DNA of 64,000 bases from Flavobacterium fluvii (GTDB lineage Bacteria > Bacteroidota > Bacteroidia > Flavobacteriales > Flavobacteriaceae). The notes under the pieces were generated by a model. The model made no database searches, was not told the origin of the DNA, and worked only from the letters and a program-made list of their open reading frames with translations. The translations under genes and the position numbers were made by a program. Positions 31,768-40,218 of this stretch are shown here, piece by piece. Within the stretch, counting starts at the first letter, position 1, and the number at the start of each line of letters is the position of its first letter. The DNA is taken from positions 372,001-436,000 of the forward strand of contig NZ_FQWB01000002.1 in assembly GCF_900129545.1 (NCBI RefSeq). Direction: 5' to 3'.

Positions 31768-31835
31768 CTTAATGGCAATGGTTTTAAAAAAAAAATAATA
31801 TTAATTTTACATAAATTAAATATAAGTATTCCCCA

Positions 31836-32921
31836 ATGAATAAAAAAACAACGATTTACGATATTGCCAAAGTGCTTGACATTACCGCCGCATCAGTTTC
31901 AAGAGCATTGAATAATAATCCTAAAATCAGTGAGAGTACTCGTAAACTTGTATTGGAGACAGCGGCCAAAATGAATTACAAGCAAAATAAACTAGCCTTG
32001 GCATTACGAAGTGGAAAAAGTTATAATGTAGGCGTAATTGTTCCTCGTATTGACAGTAATTTTTTTGCTTCCGTAATTAGGGGAATTGAGGAAGAATTAT
32101 ATGCACACAAATACAATGTTATTATTTGCCAAACACACGAAGACGAGAAAAGGGAGTTTGAAAATATAAATACATTGTTGAATGCTCAAGTGGATGGAAT
32201 TTTAATGTCTGTTTCGAATTTTACTTCTGAAAGTGACAGTTCAGAAAACGACAGAATTATAAAAAGAGTTATTGAAAAAAATGTTCCTTTAATCTTTTTT
32301 GATAGAAAGAAAAACATAGATGGAGTTAGTTCTGTCACCATAAACGATTATGACGTGTCCTATTTGGCGACCAAACACTTAATTGAACAAGGTTGTTCTC
32401 GTATTGCCCATTTTAAAGGGAATCAATCCTTGGAAATTTTCGCAAATCGTCTTGCAGGGTACAAACAGGCTTTACTTGACAATGGAATAGCATTTAACGA
32501 AAGTTATGTGGTTCAAACTAAAAGTAGTGTTGAAGCCGGTGCACTTGCCGTTAATGCCCTAATGAAATTAAAAAATCCGCCAGACGCTATTTTTTCTTCG
32601 AGTGATTTTGCTGCTTTGGGCGCGATACAACAATTAAAAAAGGAAGGACTGCGTATTCCAGAAGATTTTTGTGTAGTAGGTTTTGGAAACGAGCCTTTCA
32701 CTGATTTTATGGAACTTCCGATGTCAACTGTAGATCAAGTGCCTTTGGAAATGGGTAAAATGACTGCCAAAGTATTTCTGGAACATATTGATAATACTGG
32801 AAATGTCAAAATAGAAAAGAAAGTGGTGCTGACTTCGGAATTGAATATAAGGCAATCCTCTTTAAGGTCAAACAGTCAGGCTCTAGAGGTGGTTAATAAC
32901 AAAAAAGGTGTGAAAATTTAA
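31836..32921 (+). CDS. LacI-family transcriptional regulator of the pectin locus
   Basis: A 361-residue LacI-type protein, slightly long because of a ~20-residue polar tail. The N-terminal HTH reads TIYDIAKVLDITAASVSRAL with hinge MNYKQNKLALALRSGKSYNVG, followed by a periplasmic-binding-like sensor (VGVIVPRIDSNFFASVIRGI, DAIFSSSDFAALGAIQQL, STVDQVPLEMG). It sits between the pectin-degrading and uronate-catabolic genes, and palindromes of LacI type flank it. The effector is likely a pectin-derived uronate (inference). Confidence 0.92.
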   Translation: MNKKTTIYDIAKVLDITAASVSRALNNNPKISESTRKLVLETAAKMNYKQNKLALALRSGKSYNVGVIVPRIDSNFFASVIRGIEEELYAHKYNVIICQTHEDEKREFENINTLLNAQVDGILMSVSNFTSESDSSENDRIIKRVIEKNVPLIFFDRKKNIDGVSSVTINDYDVSYLATKHLIEQGCSRIAHFKGNQSLEIFANRLAGYKQALLDNGIAFNESYVVQTKSSVEAGALAVNALMKLKNPPDAIFSSSDFAALGAIQQLKKEGLRIPEDFCVVGFGNEPFTDFMELPMSTVDQVPLEMGKMTAKVFLEHIDNTGNVKIEKKVVLTSELNIRQSSLRSNSQALEVVNNKKGVKI

Positions 32922-32937
32922 TTTCACACCTTTTTTT
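32901..32937. terminator. Bidirectional terminator between lacI-type gene and uxaA
   Basis: AAAAAAGGTGTGAAA...TTTCACACCTTTTTTT has A and T runs on both sides of a strong stem. It overlaps the end of the regulator gene and lies 23 bp after the convergent uxaA stop. Confidence 0.85.
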
Positions 32938-32959
32938 ATGTTTCAAAATCAGTTTCTTT

Positions 32960-34573
32960 TTACAAAGAAACTCCTCTTTTCCAAGGAATAAATACATCTT
33001 GTTTCAGCTGATCTGCTTTTGTTTCCACGTTTCCGCTTGCCAGTTCTATAATGTAATCTACGAGTTCTGCTCCAACTTCGGTTATGTTTTTTTCACCAGT
33101 AATCACAGTTCCAGCATTGAAATCGATAATATCCGACATTCTATTAGTTAATGTCGTGTTTGAAGCAATTTTTACAACGGGTGCAACTGGATTTCCCATC
33201 GGATTTCCTAAACCTGTGGTAAATAAAACAACTGTTGCTCCCGCTCCAACCAATCCTGTGGTACATTCTGCGTCATTCCCTGGTGTATTTAGAAGATTTA
33301 AACCTGGTTTTGAAATATATTCACCGTAATCTAAAACGTCTACAATAGGCGCAGTTCCACCTTTTTTAGAAGCACCAGCAGATTTCATGGCATCGGTAAT
33401 TAATCCGTCTTTAATATTTCCTGGAGATGGATTCATATCAAAGCCTGAACCTGCATCAACAACTGATTTTTCAAAAGCTTTCATCAAGGATAAAAACTTG
33501 TCTGCTTTTTCTTCGTCCACACATCGGTTCATCAATTCTTGCTCAACGCCACATAATTCAGGGAACTCTGCTAAAATTGATTTGGCTCCCAAAGCTGCGA
33601 AAATATCTGAAACAACTCCTAATGCTGGATTTGCCGATATTCCTGAAAATCCGTCAGATCCACCACATTCCAAACCAATACTTAGTTTTGAAATAGGAGC
33701 AGGTTTACGTTCAATTTTGTTAGCTCTTTTAATGGCTTCATAAGAATCTTTAATTACCATTTGAAACATTTGATCGGTAGTTCCAATTTGTTGTTGTTCA
33801 TAGATCAAAATTTCTTTATCACAATTTGGACTCATTGCTTTCAAAGCATCTTTAAAAATATTTACTTGCAAATTTTGGCAGCCCAAACTTAAAATAGTTG
33901 CACCGGCAACATTTGGATTGTTCACATATCCTGCAAGCAGTTTTGCTAGCAATTCCGAATCTTGTCGAATTCCACCACAGCCACCTTGATGGTTGATGAA
34001 TTTTACTTCGATATTATCTAAAATATTTTCAGTTGGATATTTCTCAGAAACTTCTTCTACGCTTTTTTCTTCAATTAAAGAGCGTAATAAGTTTTTGTAA
34101 GAAACTTCTTTTTTTGGCAGTAATTCGTTTTCGAAAATATCTTTCAGTTTTTCGATATTTTTGTTTTCACAAAAAACCAATGGAATAAATAACCAAACAT
34201 TTTTGGTTCCAACTTGTCCATCAGTACGGTGGTATCCGTTGAAAGTTTTGTCTTTCCAACGATCTACATTTGGCGGAGTCCAGCCTAAATTTCCGGTTTT
34301 ACCAAAAACTTTTTCACTTTGATGTTTTACGTTTTCGGTGGTAATTACTTCTCCTTTTTTTACAGGTTCTACAGCTTTTCCTACCAAAACGCCGTACATT
34401 ATAATTTCATCACCAATTGCAAAATCTTTCTCTGCAATTTTATGTTTTGCTTTGACATCAGTTGTTGGTATGACTGTAGTTCCTTCAAACGCAATTTGTT
34501 CGTTTTGTACTAAATCAGTTAAAGCGACAATTACGTTATCTGCTGGATTTACTTTTATTAATTTCTTTTGCAT
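32960..34573 (-). CDS. uxaA: Altronate dehydratase
   Basis: A 537-residue protein. Residues ~1-90 form a SAF domain (VALTDLVQNEQIAFEG, KGEVITTENVKHQ). The catalytic part has YHRTDGQVGTKNVWLFIPLVFCEN, NHQGGCGGIRQDSE, LECGGSDGFSGISANPALG and GNPMGNPVAPVVKIASN, typical of UxaA/GarD dehydratases. It converts altronate to 2-keto-3-deoxygluconate. It is the last gene of the kduI-kduD-uxaC-uxaB-uxaA series, 25 bp after uxaB. Confidence 0.95.
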   Translation of the reverse strand: MQKKLIKVNPADNVIVALTDLVQNEQIAFEGTTVIPTTDVKAKHKIAEKDFAIGDEIIMYGVLVGKAVEPVKKGEVITTENVKHQSEKVFGKTGNLGWTPPNVDRWKDKTFNGYHRTDGQVGTKNVWLFIPLVFCENKNIEKLKDIFENELLPKKEVSYKNLLRSLIEEKSVEEVSEKYPTENILDNIEVKFINHQGGCGGIRQDSELLAKLLAGYVNNPNVAGATILSLGCQNLQVNIFKDALKAMSPNCDKEILIYEQQQIGTTDQMFQMVIKDSYEAIKRANKIERKPAPISKLSIGLECGGSDGFSGISANPALGVVSDIFAALGAKSILAEFPELCGVEQELMNRCVDEEKADKFLSLMKAFEKSVVDAGSGFDMNPSPGNIKDGLITDAMKSAGASKKGGTAPIVDVLDYGEYISKPGLNLLNTPGNDAECTTGLVGAGATVVLFTTGLGNPMGNPVAPVVKIASNTTLTNRMSDIIDFNAGTVITGEKNITEVGAELVDYIIELASGNVETKADQLKQDVFIPWKRGVSL

Positions 34574-34598
34574 AATAATAATTTTAAGAAAGTTCTAA

Positions 34599-36041
34599 TT
34601 AGAATTGTTTGCTATAATTAGCGAAACCTTTTTCAATTCCGTTGGCTTCAATTTCATTCAAAGCTACCACAATAGCCTCTGATAAACCGTTAATTTTTGT
34701 TAAATCTTCACCCCAGAATTCGGTATTGGTTAAAACTTTAGCAACAACCAAATCTAAAGCTCCTAATTGCCAAGCGTTTTTAAATGCTTCTACTAACTCA
34801 GGAGTATCTTTTACGGGCAAGGCTTCGTTGTTCCAAGTTCCTTTGTAAAATTGGATTAAACTAGCCAATGAAAAAGTTAAGGCAGTTGGAAGTTTTTTAT
34901 TTGCATTATAATATCCTAATAAACTTGGCAACACTCTTACTTTGAATTTTGAGATAGAATTTAAAGCAATATCGGCCAATGCATGTTTAATAAATGGATT
35001 TTTAAAACGATCCATTACCTCTTCAGAATAGGCCGTGATTTCATTTTTGTCCATGGCAAGTGTTTCGCTAATTTCGCCAATAACACTGTTTACATATGGT
35101 CCAGTAAAATCTCCGTTAACAGTTTCCATTACTAATTTGTTACCGTATAAAAGTGAGGTAGGCACCATTGCTGTATGTGCGCCGTTCAAGATACGAACTT
35201 TTATCATTTTAAAAGGACGGATATCGTCAACAATCTTCACATTCAAATCCGTTTTGTGGAAAGGTAGTTTTGCTTTCAAATCATCACCACCTTCAATAGC
35301 CCAAAGGAAAAATGGTTCAGCTGCAACAATTAAATTGTCTTGGTAACTTAATTTGTTATTGTAGTCTTCAATTTCTGCTCTAGGATATCCAGGAACAATT
35401 CTATCTACCAAAGTACTGTGATACGTACAAGCATCAGATACCCAAGTTTTGAATGAATCCTCTAATTTCCATAAATCAACATATTGTAAAATGATTTTTT
35501 TCAGCGTTTCAGAGTTGTAATCAATCAATTCGCAAGGAATGATGGTTAATCCTTTAGAAGTATCTCCATTAAAATGTTTGAATCTTTCGTGTAATAAAAC
35601 AGTCAACTTTGCAGGAAACGAAACTGGTGGCTGCATATCTGGAGTGTCACTTCCGATGAATTCAATTCCGGCTTCAGTAGTGTTTGAAACAATAAATTGA
35701 AGTTCTTCTTCTTTGGCCAACGCTAGATAATCTGCAAAATCAGTATATGGATTTATACCTTTTACAATATTGGTAATTAACTCAATATCCTGTATTTTTT
35801 CTCCTTTTTTGATTCCATTCATAAACAGTGTGTAAAGACCATCTTGATCGTTAATCATGTTTACCATACCATCTTTCAATGGCTGAACCATTGCAATTCC
35901 AGCATTGAAATCAACTTCTTTATTTAGTCTTTGAAAAGCGTAATCTACGAAAGCTCTCAAGAAATTACCTTCACCAAATTGCACTACCTTAATTGGAAAC
36001 TTTTTTTCTAATCCTTGGCTTTTTCTATTTAATTTTTCCAT
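34599..36041 (-). CDS. uxaB: Tagaturonate reductase
   Basis: A 480-residue mannitol-dehydrogenase-type protein. The N-terminus has VVQFGEGNFLRAFVDYAF for nucleotide binding, and the catalytic part KVRILNGAHTAMVPTSLLYG with the conserved Lys and Asn-Gly-His. It reduces tagaturonate to altronate. Its position between uxaC and uxaA fits the galacturonate isomerase pathway. A 15-bp stem-loop lies in the 76-bp gap before it (36066-36102), which may tune expression relative to uxaC. Confidence 0.94.
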   Translation of the reverse strand: MEKLNRKSQGLEKKFPIKVVQFGEGNFLRAFVDYAFQRLNKEVDFNAGIAMVQPLKDGMVNMINDQDGLYTLFMNGIKKGEKIQDIELITNIVKGINPYTDFADYLALAKEEELQFIVSNTTEAGIEFIGSDTPDMQPPVSFPAKLTVLLHERFKHFNGDTSKGLTIIPCELIDYNSETLKKIILQYVDLWKLEDSFKTWVSDACTYHSTLVDRIVPGYPRAEIEDYNNKLSYQDNLIVAAEPFFLWAIEGGDDLKAKLPFHKTDLNVKIVDDIRPFKMIKVRILNGAHTAMVPTSLLYGNKLVMETVNGDFTGPYVNSVIGEISETLAMDKNEITAYSEEVMDRFKNPFIKHALADIALNSISKFKVRVLPSLLGYYNANKKLPTALTFSLASLIQFYKGTWNNEALPVKDTPELVEAFKNAWQLGALDLVVAKVLTNTEFWGEDLTKINGLSEAIVVALNEIEANGIEKGFANYSKQF

Positions 36042-36065
36042 TTTGTGTTTTTATTTTTTTTAAAG

Positions 36066-36102
36066 AAGGAACTAATGATTATATGAAAATCATTAGTTCC
36101 TT
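36066..36102 (-). other. Intra-operon stem-loop between uxaC and uxaB
   Basis: AAGGAACTAATGATT (36066-36080) and its exact reverse complement (36088-36102) form a 15-bp stem with a 7-nt loop. On the minus strand only a weak T stretch follows, so partial termination or mRNA stabilisation is as likely as a full terminator. Confidence 0.65.
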
Positions 36103-36117
36103 ACTGAAATTTATTGT

Positions 36118-37518
36118 TTAGAATTTGAAATATTCTTTGGCATTATGGTGACTGATGTCCGAAACCATTTTACCAATCCATTCCATGTCATTTGGCAATT
36201 CGCCTCTTTTGATTTCGTCTCCTAACAGGTTGCAAAGAATACGTCTGAAATATTCGTGTCTTGGGAAAGACAAGAAACTTCTTGAATCGGTCAACATTCC
36301 GATAAAACAACTAATCAATCCCATATTCGAAAGGGCGTTCAATTGTTTGGTCATTCCGTCTTTTTGATCCAAAAACCACCATCCTGAACCGAATTGTACT
36401 TTTCCGCGAACGCTTCCATCATTAAAGTTGCCAATCATGGTAGCCATCACTTCGTTGTCGGCAGGATTTAAGTTGTAAATGATTGTTTTGGCCAATTTGT
36501 CTTTGCTGTCCAAGGCATTCAAGAAAGCGGACAGTTTTTGTGCTTGAGGGTAATCTCCAATAGAATCCCATCCTGTGTCAGGTCCCAAGATTCTATGCAT
36601 ACGAGCGTTGTTGTTTCTCAAAGCCCCCAAGTGAAGTTGTTGTACCCATCCAAATTCGTGGTAAGTTTCGAACAAGAAGAATAAAACAGCGCTTTGGAAT
36701 TTCAAGGCTTCTTCGTTGCTCAATACTCCATTTTCTCTTTTCTTTTTGAAGATGGCACTTATTTCGCTTTCGGTATAACTTTCAAAATAAACTTGGTCTA
36801 AACCGTGATCACACAATTTGCAACCATTTTTGTCGAAAAAGTCGATTCTGTTTCTCAAAGCTGAAAGTAAATCAGCATAAGTATTGATTGTAATTCCTGC
36901 TTTTTCTCCTAATTTATCAACGTATTCATTGTAACCGTCATTAGAAATAAGGATGGCTTTATCAGGTCTGAAAGCAGTTCCTACTTTTACTTCAAAGTCA
37001 CTTTTAGCAAGTTGTTCGTGGAAATCTAAAGTATCAATTGGGTCTTCGGTAGTGCATACAAATTCTGCATTTACTTTGCGAAGCAAGTTGCGAGTACTGT
37101 ATTCTGGAGAATTTATTTTAGCAGAAGCTTCTTCGTAAATTCTTTCAGCCGATTTTTCGTTCAACAATTCGGTAATACCGAAATAACGGGCCAATTCTAA
37201 ATGCGTCCAGTGGTACAAAGGGTTACGCATCGTGTAAGGAACTGTTTTTGCCCAGTTCATGAACTTGTCTTTGTCAGAACCATTTCCGGTAATAAATTGT
37301 TCGTTAACTCCCAAAGTACGCATAGCACGCCATTTGTAGTGGTCTCCGTTTATCCAAACTTTGGTAATGTTGTCAAAAATCTTGTCTTCGGCAATAAATT
37401 GTGGTGATAAGTGATTATGATAATCAATAATTGGCTGGTTTTTAGAATAGTTGTGATACAATTCTTCAGCGTATTTATTTTCTAATAAAAAATTATCATG
37501 TATAAATGTTGTACTCAT
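36118..37518 (-). CDS. uxaC: Glucuronate/galacturonate isomerase
   Basis: A 466-residue protein of standard UxaC length. Recognisable blocks are IIDYHNHLSPQFIAEDKIFDN, DHYKWRAMRTLGVNE, ATTEDPIDTLDFH-like CTTEDPIDTL, AFRPDKA, QLHLGALRNNNARMHRILGPDTGWDS split over its centre, and DSRSFLSFPRHEYFRRILCN. It isomerises galacturonate to tagaturonate and glucuronate to fructuronate in the cytoplasm. The downstream gene uxaB indicates that galacturonate is the main substrate here. Confidence 0.95.
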   Translation of the reverse strand: MSTTFIHDNFLLENKYAEELYHNYSKNQPIIDYHNHLSPQFIAEDKIFDNITKVWINGDHYKWRAMRTLGVNEQFITGNGSDKDKFMNWAKTVPYTMRNPLYHWTHLELARYFGITELLNEKSAERIYEEASAKINSPEYSTRNLLRKVNAEFVCTTEDPIDTLDFHEQLAKSDFEVKVGTAFRPDKAILISNDGYNEYVDKLGEKAGITINTYADLLSALRNRIDFFDKNGCKLCDHGLDQVYFESYTESEISAIFKKKRENGVLSNEEALKFQSAVLFFLFETYHEFGWVQQLHLGALRNNNARMHRILGPDTGWDSIGDYPQAQKLSAFLNALDSKDKLAKTIIYNLNPADNEVMATMIGNFNDGSVRGKVQFGSGWWFLDQKDGMTKQLNALSNMGLISCFIGMLTDSRSFLSFPRHEYFRRILCNLLGDEIKRGELPNDMEWIGKMVSDISHHNAKEYFKF

Positions 37519-37536
37519 TATAAATTTCTTAAAATA

Positions 37537-38325
37537 TTATTCGTTAGATGGTTTTCCAATAGTGGCAAGGATTCCCCCGTCTACATAAAGAATGTGACCG
37601 TTTACAAAATCACTGGCTTTTGAAGACAAGAAGATGGCAGCACCTTGCAAATCCTCAGGATCTCCCCAACGAGCAGCAGGTGTTCTGCTTATAATAAATT
37701 CATTAAAAGGGTGTCCGTCCACTCTAATTGGAGCTGTTTGGCTTGTAGCAAAATAACCAGGTCCAATTCCGTTGGTTTGGATATTGAATTTCGCCCATTC
37801 CGTAGCCATATTTTTGGTAAGCATTTTCAAACCACCTTTGGCAGCAGCATAAGCACTTACAGAATCTCTTCCCAATTCACTCATCATGGAACAAATGTTG
37901 ATGATTTTTCCACCACCACGTTGAATCATTCCTTTGGCAACATTTTTGGAAACAATGAAAGGACTTATTAAATCAACAGTGATTACCGCCGTGAAATCTT
38001 CCACTTCCATTTCGATAATTGGAGTTCTTTTGATGATACCTGCGTTGTTGACCAAAATATCGATTGGACCAACTTCGGCCTCAATTTTTGCTATGTTGGC
38101 AATTACTGCTTTCTCGTCGCAAACGTTAAATACATATCCGTAAGCTTCAAGCCCAACAGATTTGTATTCTGCCACAGCTTTATCCAATGCTTCTTGTGAA
38201 AGGTCGTTTACTACTATTTTTGCACCAGCTTGTCCAAGTCCTTTAGCCATGGCCATTCCTAGACCATGAACTCCTCCTGTTATAAGTGCCGTTTTTCCCG
38301 TTAAATCAAAAAGGTTTATTGACAT
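37537..38325 (-). CDS. kduD: 2-dehydro-3-deoxy-D-gluconate 5-dehydrogenase (SDR family)
   Basis: A 262-residue short-chain dehydrogenase. The cofactor loop is TGGVHGLGMAMAKGL, followed by NNAGI, a Ser in ICSMMSELG and the YAAAKGG active-site Tyr/Lys. The C-terminal pattern GYFATSQTAPIRVDGHPFNEF fits KduD. It reduces 2,5-diketo-3-deoxygluconate to 2-keto-3-deoxygluconate. It is 24 bp after kduI and 18 bp before uxaC, so both uronate branches are expressed together. Confidence 0.9.
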   Translation of the reverse strand: MSINLFDLTGKTALITGGVHGLGMAMAKGLGQAGAKIVVNDLSQEALDKAVAEYKSVGLEAYGYVFNVCDEKAVIANIAKIEAEVGPIDILVNNAGIIKRTPIIEMEVEDFTAVITVDLISPFIVSKNVAKGMIQRGGGKIINICSMMSELGRDSVSAYAAAKGGLKMLTKNMATEWAKFNIQTNGIGPGYFATSQTAPIRVDGHPFNEFIISRTPAARWGDPEDLQGAAIFLSSKASDFVNGHILYVDGGILATIGKPSNE

Positions 38326-38349
38326 AATTTTTATTTAATAAGTTATTAA

Positions 38350-39189
38350 TTATCTTAATTCAGTTATTTTACAAACATCCATATCTCCGTAGTCCAAGTT
38401 TTCTCCGGCCATACCCCAAATAAAGGTGTAATTGCTGGTTCCTGCACCAGAATGAATAGACCAATCTGGTGAAATAACTGCTTGGTGATTGTTCATCCAA
38501 ATATGTCTTGTTTCTTGAGGTTCTCCCATAAAGTGGCAAACCGCTTGGTTTTCTGGAATATCCATATAAAAATACACTTCCATTCTACGATCGTGAACGT
38601 GTGCCGGCATGGTGTTCCAAACGCTTCCCGGTTTCAATTCCGTCATTCCCATTTGCAATTGACAAGTAGTAACGATTCCACCAATAATCATTTGATTTAC
38701 GGTACGGTGATTGGCCGTTTCCATTGTTCCCAATTGTAGTTTGTTGGCTTCTGCCAAGCTTACTTTTTTGGTAGGGTAGCTAACATGAGCTGGAGCTGAA
38801 TTGATGTAAAACTTGGCTGGATTTTTGGCGTCATCACTTTTGAAAATAACTTCTGCATTTCCACTTCCAATATAAAGTGCATCTTTAAATCCTAATTCAT
38901 AAGATGTTCCTTCAACAACAACAGAACCATTTCCTCCAACATTGATGATACCCATTTCTCTTCTGTCCAAAAAATTAGGCATTTTTAAAATGTCAATAGT
39001 TTCAAGTGTAATTGGAGTAGTGGTTGGCACAGCCGAACCTGTAATATACCTGTCGTAATGAGAGTAAGTAAAGGTAATTTCCCCTTCTTTCATTAGATTG
39101 TCAATCAAAAATTCTGCCCTTAATTGTGCGGTGTCGTATTGTTTTACTGCTTGTGGGCTTGAAGCATACCTAGAACTATAGTTTGTCAT
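38350..39189 (-). CDS. kduI: 5-dehydro-4-deoxy-D-glucuronate isomerase
   Basis: A 279-residue cupin-like protein matching KduI in length. It has YSSRYASSPQAVKQYDTAQLR at the start, FLDRREMGIINVGG, the Zn-binding MPAHVHDRRMEVYFYMDIPE (His and Glu) and MGEPQETRHIWMNNHQAVISP. It acts on the unsaturated uronate released by lyases and GH105. It is the first gene of the uronate operon, with a LacI-type operator and -7 box just upstream. Confidence 0.96.
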   Translation of the reverse strand: MTNYSSRYASSPQAVKQYDTAQLRAEFLIDNLMKEGEITFTYSHYDRYITGSAVPTTTPITLETIDILKMPNFLDRREMGIINVGGNGSVVVEGTSYELGFKDALYIGSGNAEVIFKSDDAKNPAKFYINSAPAHVSYPTKKVSLAEANKLQLGTMETANHRTVNQMIIGGIVTTCQLQMGMTELKPGSVWNTMPAHVHDRRMEVYFYMDIPENQAVCHFMGEPQETRHIWMNNHQAVISPDWSIHSGAGTSNYTFIWGMAGENLDYGDMDVCKITELR

Positions 39190-39204
39190 AAAATAAATGT
39201 ATAA

Positions 39205-39218
39205 TGTAATCGATTACG
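39205..39218. promoter_or_regulatory. LacI-type operator at the kduI promoter
   Basis: TGTAATCGATTACG, a palindrome with one mismatch at the end, lies 15 bp upstream of the kduI ATG and abuts the -7 box at 39219. The layout is identical to that at the GH28 promoter. Confidence 0.75.
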
Positions 39219-39226
39219 CAAAAGTA
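39219..39226 (-). promoter_or_regulatory. -7 promoter element of the kduI-kduD-uxaCBA operon
   Basis: On the minus strand TACTTTTG matches TAnnTTTG. About 19 bp upstream an ATTG may serve as a weak -33 element. The operator follows immediately. Confidence 0.6.
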
Positions 39227-39470
39227 AATTTAATATTTTAATAAACAATGTTTTTTAATTCATTTTTTGTTCATTTTCGCAATTTAATATTTATTTTTTA
39301 CATATATCATAAGTTTAGACGTTGAAATTTAACAGTAAGGCGGTTTATTGTTTTATATTGTTGTTCTGTTTGACAGTAAAATTTGATTTTTTTCAAAATA
39401 GTAAAGACAAGCCAAGCGAATCGTTGATTGCTGGAAATATTAATAATTTCAAGGGTGTGATGCTTTTAAA

Positions 39471-39947
39471 TTACTCTTTTGGTAATGGCGCTCCCACGGC
39501 AATGTCGCAGCGGTGATTTTCTTGGCCGTGTGGCGGATTCATTCCTTCAGGAGTGGGAGTTGTCACGGCTGGAGTTGCGGTAGTTGTAGAAGTCGCACTA
39601 TTTTGTTGTGGAGCAGATTGCGTAGTTACCGGATTACTTTTGGCGGGAACTACCGGAGAATTTAAAGGTGCACCAACGGCTATGTCGCAACGATGTCCCG
39701 GCTGACCATGGGCTGGATTCATTCCTTTGGCAACGGCTACCGGAGATGTCACGGCAGTATTTTGATTAACCGTGGTTTGATTTTGTGGAGTTTGGGCTGG
39801 CATTACCGTTTGGTTTTGCTGTGTATTTGCAGCTTCAGTAAACGGAACTATTTTTGATGGAGTTTTGCTGTCTTGCGGTTCGAGTTCTTTTTTGCAGGAA
39901 ATGAATAGTAATGAGCTTACGAAAAGCAGGTTGAAATAGGATTTCAT
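39471..39947 (-). CDS. Lipoprotein with two GMNPxHGQxxHRCDIAVGAPL motifs
   Basis: A 158-residue protein with lipobox LLFISC (Cys18). A Gln/Thr/Pro/Val-rich low-complexity linker carries two copies of a 21-residue motif at about 75-95 and 135-155, differing at four positions (GMNPAHGQPGHRCDIAVGAP and GMNPPHGQENHRCDIAVGAP). Each has two His and one Cys, suggesting metal or redox chemistry. I recall this motif at the ends of other Bacteroidota proteins but know no function. It is probably a surface or periplasmic lipoprotein. Confidence 0.75.
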   Translation of the reverse strand: MKSYFNLLFVSSLLFISCKKELEPQDSKTPSKIVPFTEAANTQQNQTVMPAQTPQNQTTVNQNTAVTSPVAVAKGMNPAHGQPGHRCDIAVGAPLNSPVVPAKSNPVTTQSAPQQNSATSTTTATPAVTTPTPEGMNPPHGQENHRCDIAVGAPLPKE

Positions 39948-40218
39948 AAACGACGTTTTTTGGTTAGTGATTTCAAATATAGGATTTTATATGCTAGGGG
40001 TGAAAATTTGAAACGCTATTTCTTTGTTAATTTTAATTTCAGGGAGACCCAGATGTAATGCTTGTTTAAGATGTTTTTGTTAGGGACATTTTTTTTTGGA
40101 TTTCAATACTTTTAATGAAGACTATTTATTCCTTAATTTTCCCAAAGAACTACCTGAACAAATTTTTAAATACACAAAATAAATTCTACTTTAGCATTCT
40201 CTAAATTTTCCTCATAAA

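Larger units (their letters stand above)
31505..31835. other. Divergent control region between GH28 and lacI-type genes
   Basis: This 331-bp gap has no gene. It contains the GH28 promoter and operator (31571-31616) and a second operator copy near the regulator gene (31754-31767). The rest is AT-rich with no further clear signals. Confidence 0.7.

Noticed and set aside
39322..39516. 64-residue plus-strand frame with a hydrophobic start
   Set aside because: It overlaps the 3' end of the clear lipoprotein gene on the other strand and its last third is that gene's antisense.
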